Of a stretch of 54,393 bases of DNA, positions 43,501 through 52,500 are shown piece by piece. The notes beneath the pieces were generated by a model, which was given only the letters and a program-made list of their open reading frames with translations, was not told the DNA's origin and ran no database searches. Every line of letters starts with the position of its first letter. Position 1 is the first letter of the stretch. This DNA is from an uncultured Bacteroidales bacterium (GTDB taxonomy: Bacteria > Bacteroidota > Bacteroidia > Bacteroidales > WCHB1-69), in contig CAJOKR010000016.1 in NCBI GenBank assembly GCA_905235135.1, positions 1 through 54,393 of the forward strand. The letters run 5' to 3'. The position numbers were made by a program, and so were the translations under genes.

Positions 43501-46500
43501 CATCGATGGCAACGGCTGTGTGAGCGCGACCGCTCCGATGACCGTCACGGTGAATCCCAATTATCCCAACATTGATATCTACCAGACTGCCTGCGGTTCC
43601 TACACCTGGCAGGGCGAAACCTATACCACCTCAGGCGACTATATAAAGCCCCTCACCAGCAGTCAAGGCTGCGACAGTACCGTAACGCTGCACCTGACCA
43701 TCAACAATGGCTACACCGTCAACATCGACTCCACCGTCTGCAACCAGCTCGTATGGCAAGGGGGAACCTACACTACTTCCCAAATCATCACCAAAACCCT
43801 GACGAGCCAAAGCGAATGTGACAGTGTGGTGACTATCAACCTCACCGTTAAGCAAAGCACTACATCGAGCCAAACGCTGACACTTTGCAGCAACCAGCTG
43901 CCGTATATGTATGGAACCACGGAGATCACCTCCGCCGGCACCAAAACCATCACCCTGACCAATGCCGATGGTTGCGACAGCATCATCACGCTGACCGTCA
44001 TCGTGAACACGCAACCAGGCCTTCCGACCAACTCATCCACTACCTTGTCTCGTTGCGGCGAGGGCACCCTCACGCTGAGCGTCTCTAAGGGCAGCAACAG
44101 CGACGGATGCAACTGGTACACTACGGAAACCGGCGGAGAACCGATATCTACTGGCCTCACCTATCAGCCCAACGTGACCGAGAGCACCACTTTCTATGTT
44201 TCCAGCTTCACCAACGCCGGTTGCGAGAGCGAGCGCATCGCGGTGGATGTCACGGTGAATCCGGTTCCGGCCAACCCGCAGATTACCACTGCCGACGACA
44301 CCCGTTGCGGCGCCGGTGATATTATCCTTTCCGCCGCCGTTGGTGAGAACGGCACGCAATGCCGCTGGTATGGCAACAACAATCCGAACACTACCACCGT
44401 ATTGAGCACGGAGAACACCTACACGGTGACCTTCAACAGCAACACCAATGCCACCCGCACTTTCTACGTGGAGAGCTACAACGAGACTACCGGTTGTAAG
44501 AGCGCGACCCGTGTGGCTGCTGTGGCCACGGAGAACACCGTGCCCGCCGCCCCGCAGGTAACCGCCGCCACAAACTGCGGCCCGCTCACCGCCGACCTCG
44601 CCGACTATGTGACCACCTCCGCCGACCTCTACCGCTGGTACGACAGCGAAGAGACCCAACTGGCCGAGAATGCGCATTACAATACCACGGTCAACGAGAC
44701 GACCAGTTACTTGGTCAGCATCTATAACGGCGAAACCACCTGCGAGAGCCCGAAGACGATCCTCACGGTGACCATATATCCGACTTACGAAGCACAATCC
44801 ATTTACGACACCGTCTGCCAGAACGCCCACTACCAGAACCACGGCATCGACCAGACGTTCACCACCGCCGGCGAGCAGAGCTTCGTGCTCAACACCGTCA
44901 CAGCGAACGGCTGCGACAGTCTGGTGACATTATATATATATGTCAAACCCACTGTGACTAACACCATCTCCTTCGAGGCCTGCAACGAATACACTTGGGC
45001 TGGCGAAACTCACACAGAATCTGGCGTTTACAGCCATACTTTCACCGCTGCAAACGGTTGCGACAGCGTGGTAACCTTGAATCTGACCATCAACACCGCC
45101 CTGAGCCAGGACATTTACGACACCGCTTGTAACAGCTACACGTGGAACGGCGAGACTTACTACCAGTCGGGAGAACATACGATGACCTTCACCTCAGCCA
45201 ACAACTGCGACTCCGTAGTGACGCTGCATCTGACCATCAACAACTCAAACGCCTACACCGACATTCACGACACTTGCGACAGTTTCACTTGGATTGACGG
45301 CATCACTTACACCGAAAGCAACAACACCGCCACCTACACACTGACGAATGCCGCCGGTTGTGACTCCGTGGTGACCCTCAACCTCACCATCCGCAAGTCC
45401 ACTGCCTACACCGACGTACACGACGTTTGCGACAGCTATACCTGGATTGACGGCATCACTTACACCGAGAGCAACAACACCGCGACCTATACGCTGACGA
45501 ATGCCACCGGTTGCGACTCCGTGGTGACCCTCAACCTCACCGTCAGACATGCAACCACCGCCACCGATGTCCACGACGTTTGTGACAGCTTCACCTGGAT
45601 TGACGGCAACACCTACACCGAGAGCAACAACACCGCCACCTACACGACGACCAATGCCGAAGGTTGCGACTCCGTAATCACCCTCGACCTCACCGTCCGC
45701 AAGTCCACCGCCTACACCGATGTCCACGATGTTTGCGACAGCTACACCTGGATTGACGGTAACACCTACACCGAAAGCAACAACACCGCGACCTTCACGA
45801 CGACCAACGCCGCTGGCTGCGATTCCGTGATTACCCTCAACCTCACCGTCAGACACGCCACCACCGCCACCGATGTCCACGATGTCTGTGACAGCTACAC
45901 TTGGATTGACGGCAACACCTATACCGAAAGCAACAACACCGCGACCTTCACGACGACCAACGCCGAAGGTTGCGACTCCGTAATCACCCTCGACCTCACC
46001 GTCCGCAAGTCCACCGCCTACACCGACGTACACGACGTTTGCGACAGCTACACCTGGATTGATGGTATCACTTACACCGAAAGCAACAACACCGCGACCT
46101 TCACGACGACCAACGCCGCTGGCTGCGACTCTGTGATCACCCTCAACCTCACCGTCCGCAAATCCACCGCTTACACCGACGTGCAGGAGGCTTGCAGCAG
46201 CTACACTTGGATTGATGGCAACACCTACACCGAGAGCAACCATACGGCTACCGTCACGTTGGAGAATACCGCGGGTTGCGACTCCATAGTGACCCTCAAC
46301 CTCACCATCCACTACCCTGCTGTTACGGAGCTGACCGACACGGTCTGCGAGGGCACTACCTATAACCGCTACAACTTCCAGTTTGCGACCGACGTGCCGG
46401 GCACCTACACCCAGACGCAAGACCTGAAGACCATCCACAACTGCGACAGCACCGTCACCCTCACGCTGATTGTGAACCCCACGGATCTGGTCCAGTTGGC

Positions 46501-49500
46501 CGACACCATCTGCATCGGCGAACCCTACACGGAGAACGGCTTCAACCTTCCCGCCGCCACGCAGTCGGGTGTTTTCAACCACACGTTACCGCTTCAGAAT
46601 GTCTATGGCTGCGACAGCACCGTCCAGCTGACCCTCACCGTCGCGCCCACCCAGTTCATCGTGCTGAACGATGAGGTTTGCGCCGGCGAGCGTTACACCG
46701 ACAACGGCTTCGACACCATTTTCCGTGCGGCGGGCACCTACACGCTCACGCACTACGGCCAGACGGTCTTCGGCTGCGACAGCACCACCACACTGTCCCT
46801 CGTCGTGTCGCCCACCTACCAGACCCACCTTTACGACACCATCTGCTTCAACGGCAGCTACGCCTTCGGCAACCAAACCCTTACGATTGCCGGCGTTTAT
46901 ACCGACACGATGACTTCCGCACGCGGCTGCGACAGCGTCCTCATCCTGCACCTGTACGTTCGTCCGGAGAAGCGCGGCGAGATTGTGGCGCACATCTGCT
47001 CCGGCAGCGACTATAACGAGAACGGCTTCAACCTCAGCGACGTTACGGAGACGGGCGACCACGAGCGCACCGACTTGGATGTGAACGGCTGCGACAGCAC
47101 TACCACGCTGCATCTGTTCGTGCACGAATCTGCCATTACGGAGCTAACCGACACGGTTTGCCAGGGTACTCCGTACAACCGCTACGGCTTCCAATTTGCG
47201 ACCGACGAGGCCGGCACCTTCAGCCAGACGCGGACTTTGGAGACCAGCTTCCACTGCGACAGCACTGTCACCCTCACGCTGACCGTGAACCCCACGCACC
47301 ATCTGACCTATGACATTGACGGATGTGTCAACGAGCCCATCTCCGCATACGGTTTCGACACCACATACAACAGAGCCGGCAACTACACGCTTGAGCATCA
47401 GGGGCTGAACGTTTACGGCTGCGACAGTGTCACCACCTTGAACGTCCACATCTATTCCAAACCGCAGACCTACCTCAACGCCGCCATCTGTTTCAACGGC
47501 GAATACGACTTCAACGGCCAGAGCATCACCGAGGCGGGCGTTTATACGGCCACGCTGCCCTCCGCGCACAATTGCGACAGCACTGTGAGACTTTACCTGA
47601 CCAAATATCCTGAGAAGAGACGCGAAATCGAGACGCACACCTGCTATGGCGTGGACTTCAACGATTTCGGTTTCAACATCCAGAACCCCACGGCCACCGA
47701 CGATTACGAGAACATTGACCCCGACGTACACAACTGCGACAGCACCACCACGCTGCACCTGATTGTGCACGAGCCCGCCGCCACCGATCTGGAAGCGGTT
47801 CTCTGCGTCGGTGAGGTTTACAACCAAAACGGCTTCAACATCGCAGCCACGGCTCCGATCGACACCATTTACGTTCAGAATCTGGAGACGACTTTCGGTT
47901 GCGACAGTATCGTCACCCTGCACTTGGTCGTCAACCCTGTCCACTACATTGAGCTGACCGCCGATGTTTGCGCGGGCGTTGCCTACACCGGCTACGGTTT
48001 CGACACGACCATCGCCAACGCGAACACCTACACCCTGACGCACCTCGACCAGAACATCTTCGGCTGCGACAGCACCACGGTTCTGCATCTGAACGTGCAC
48101 CCCAACTACAACATCAGTTTCTCCACCTCCATCTGCGCCAACACGAGCTACTACTTCAACGGCAACATGTTGACCGAATCGGGCGTTTACACAGCTAATC
48201 TGAGCACGATTCACGGCTGCGACAGCATCGTGACCCTGACCCTCAACGTAGGTGAGGAATTCCGTGACACCATCGTTGACCACGTTTGCACGGATGCCGC
48301 CTACAACAAGTACGGATTCACGATTTCCGCTCCAGTCGAGACGGGATTCTACAGCCAGCATCAGACCTCGCAGAGCGGCTGCGACAGCTTCGTGGTGCTG
48401 CATCTCTATGTGCACGAGCTGAACACCACCGAATTGTACGACACCCTTTGCGAAGGCACCCCATACCAGCAGTACGGCTTCAACATCCCCAACGCCACCA
48501 CTGGTTCCCATTCCTTCACCCGTACCGTCAAAACGGCTTACGGCTGCGACAGCACGGTGGTGCTGAACTTAGTGGTGTATCCGGTACACCATGCCGAATA
48601 CAATGACGATGTGTGCGTCAACGAGCCTTACAGCGGCTACGGCTTTGACACGGTCATCACCCAGTCCGGCATCCACACGCTGACGTACAACGGGCAGAAC
48701 ATCCACGGTTGCGACAGCACCGTCACGCTGCATTTGAACGTGCATCCGACTTACCACCAGACCATCAACGCCGCCATCTGCTACGACGAGACCTATCCCT
48801 TCGATGGCATGGATTTGGATCAGAGCGGTACTTACACTGCCAACTATACGACAGCTCACGGCTGCGATAGCATCATCACGCTGGTGCTGACCGTCTATCC
48901 CGAGAGCCGCGACAGCCTTGAGGCGCACATCTGTCTGGGCGAATCCTACTACGCCGACGGCTTCACCATCGACAGCCCGACCGAGACCGACTTCTACGCC
49001 CAATACACGCAACTGCCCAACGGCTGCGACAGTATCACCATCCTGCATCTGTTCGTGCATGAGCCCGCCGTCACCGTGCTGTACGACACCCTCTGCGGAC
49101 AGAGCGCTTATTCCGGCTACGGCTTCACGATTGCCAACACGGTAATCGGCACCACCGACTACACCCGCCATCTCGAAACCAGCTACAGCTGCGACAGCAC
49201 TGTCACCCTGTACCTGACGGTGAATCCGGTGCACCACCTCGTGGTTGACACGACCCTCTGCGCCGGCGAGACCTTCACGAAGTACGGCTTCGACACCACC
49301 TTCGCCGAAACCGGCAGCTACACGCTGACTCACGAAGGTCAGAACAGCTACGGCTGCGACAGCACCTTCACCGTGAACATCTCCGTTTATCCTGTCTTCC
49401 AGCACGAAATCGAGGCCACCATCTGCCATAATCAGACCTACCTGTTCAATGGCGTTGCTTTGGCCGAGACCGGCGACTACACCGACACCCTGTCTACCGT

Positions 49501-52500
49501 CCACGGCTGCGACAGCATCGTGACGCTGTACCTGAACGTCTATCCCGAGAAGCGCGACACCCTGGAGGTTGACCTCTGCGAAGGCGAAAGCTACACCGAG
49601 AATAACTTCGAGATCTTCACGCCTACCGAGACGAAGTACTACAGCCACGTAACGGCAGATGTCAACGGTTGCGACAGCACCACGGTCCTGCACCTCATCG
49701 TGCACCCGCGTACCAACACCAACTTCACCCAAACGCTCTGTATCGGCGAGCGTTACAACGAGAACGGTTTCGACGTGTTGGCTTCCGTGCCCGGCACGTT
49801 CACCTACACGCAACACCTATACACCACCTTCGGCTGCGACAGCATGGTGACGGTGCAGATTACGGTGAACCCCACGCATCAGATTGTGCTCAACGACACC
49901 ATCTGCGCCGGCAATGCTTACACCCTGAACGGCTTTGACACCACCTTCACCGAGGCTGGCCTTTATACGCTGACCAACCTCGGACAGAACGTCTATGGCT
50001 GCGACAGTACCACCACGTTGAATCTTCGCGTGTGGCCGTCCTACCACTACAGCATCTCGAAGATGATTTGTGAAAACGGCAGCTTTGAGTTCAACGGACA
50101 GACTCTGACGGAAGCCGGCACCTACACCGCCGAACTGACCACCGCCCACGGTTGCGACAGCATCGTGGTGCTGAACCTGTCGGTCGGCGCCGAATACCGC
50201 GACACGATTGTGGCTCACGCCTGCGCCGGCAGCGACTACACCGAATACAACTTCAACCTTACGAATGTTACGGAGACCGGCTACCACACCCAGCAAGGCA
50301 CGGCCCAGAACGGCTGCGACAGCGTCACGGTGCTGTACCTCATCGTCCATGAGCTGAACACCACCGAGCTGAACGGTACGCTCTGCTTGGGCGAGAGTTA
50401 CCAGCTGAACGACTTCGACGTGACTCCCACCACGACTGGCGACACCACCTGCACGCGCACCGTGACCACTGGCTACGGCTGCGACAGCACCATCGTGCTC
50501 CACCTAACGGTGAACCCGACGAGCACCGTGACGTTGACCGATGAGGTCTGCGCCGGCAATCCCTACCAGGCCAACGGCTTCGACACCACCTTCGCCGAGG
50601 CGGGTGTCTATACGCTCACGAGCCTCAGCCAAAACGTCTATGGTTGCGACAGCACCACCACGATGACGCTGACCGTGTGGCCGAACCTGCAGTCCGAATA
50701 CAACGAAACTATCTGCTACAATACCTCTTACGACTTCCACGGCACCATCCTCACAGAGTCTGGCGACTATAATGTCACGCTCCAGACCGAGCACGGCTGC
50801 GACAGTGTGGTGACCCTGCACCTGTCCGTCAACGAGCAGCTGACTGAGCTTGTCGAAGCCACCAGTTGCGTCAGCTACACCTGGAACGACTCCCTCTACA
50901 CCGAATCTGGCGATTACACCCAGAACTTCACCGCCGTCAATGGTTGCGACAGTGTGGTCACCCTGCACCTGACCATCAACCAGCCGGTGGCTGAGATTGT
51001 CGAAGCTACCGCTTGCGTCAGCTACACATGGAACGACTCCGTCTATACCGAATCTGGCGATTACGCCCAGACCTTCACCGCTGTAAATGGTTGCGACAGT
51101 GTGGTTACGCTGCATCTGACCATCAACCAGCCGGTGGCCGAGCTTGTCGAAGCCACCAGTTGCGTCAGCTACACCTGGAACGACTCCGTCTATACCGAAT
51201 CCGGCGATTATACCCAGACCTTCACCGCCGCCAATGGCTGCGATAGTGTGGTCACACTGCATCTGACCATCAACCAGCCGGTGACCGAGCTTATCGAAGC
51301 CACCGCTTGTGGCAGCTACACGTGGAACGACTCCGTCTATACCGAGTCTGGCGACTATGTGCAGACCTTCACAAATATGAACGGCTGCGACAGCACCGTC
51401 ACCCTGCATCTGACCATCAATTCCGCCGATGCCATCGCCATCAACGCCACGGCTTGCGTGAACTTCATCTGGAACGACTCCGTCTATACCGAGTCTGGCG
51501 ACTACACCCAGCAGTTCCAGAACGTCAACGGCTGCGACAGCGTGGTGACGTTGCATCTGACTATCAATCCGGTGCACAACATCGATCTGTACGACACCAT
51601 CTGCCTCGGCGCGCACTATGTCGCCAACGGCTTCGACACGATGCCGGATGCCGCAGGCCTCATCCTGATGACCGACCAGCAGCTCAACCAGTACGGCTGC
51701 GACAGCACCACCACGCTGCACCTGACCATCTGGCCGACCGCTGACGTGCAATACAGCGCCGTCATCTGTTTAGGCGAGCCCTTCAGCCAGTATGGTTTCG
51801 ACACGCTGACCGGCACCCACACGCTCGTGCATGAGGGCCAGACCATCCACGGTTGCGACAGCATCACGACCCTCACGCTGACCGTCAACCCGACCTACAG
51901 CTTCGACACCACCGTCAACATCTGCGACGTAGAGGTGCCGTTCATTTGGGACGACGAGCAGTACTGGGAAACCGGCGACTTCACAATTTCCTACTCCACC
52001 GTCAGCGGCTGCGACAGCATCCTCCACCTGCATCTGAACGTCAACCCGACCTACAGCGCAGACACCGCGGTGACCGTCTGCCAGGGCGCACTGCCCTACT
52101 GGTTCGATGACGACCACAGCTTCACCCAAGGCGGCATCCACACCATCAGCCTGACGACGGAGAGTGGATGCGACAGCATCTGGACGCTGCATCTCACCGT
52201 CATCCCGAACGCCGAGCACTATGTGACGCACACCATCTGCGCCTCCGAGCTGCCGCACACCTTCATGGACAGCACCTTCACCGAAGCTGGCGAATACGAC
52301 ATCGTGGTGGCAGACCTCGACAACTGCCTCACCATCACGCACTTCACGCTGAATGTCAATGAAACGTACCATCACTTCGACACCGTGACCGTGTGCGAGG
52401 AGACCCTGCCTTACCTCTACGGCACCACCCCGTTGACCCAGAGCGGCGACTTTGACATCCACTTCAACACCGTCAATAGCTGCGATAGTCTGGTCACCGT

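Noticed and set aside
45251-46321. Regularly spaced repeats that could suggest a CRISPR array
   Set aside because: Spacing is 153 bases with no short-repeat/unique-spacer pattern, the array is in frame inside a long coding sequence, and no cas gene is present.
45245-51751. Long open frames on the strand opposite the giant gene (up to about 455 codons)
   Set aside because: They are low-complexity Gly/Val/Asp-rich mirror products of the repeats, lack promoters and family features, and are explained by the coding strand's codon bias.
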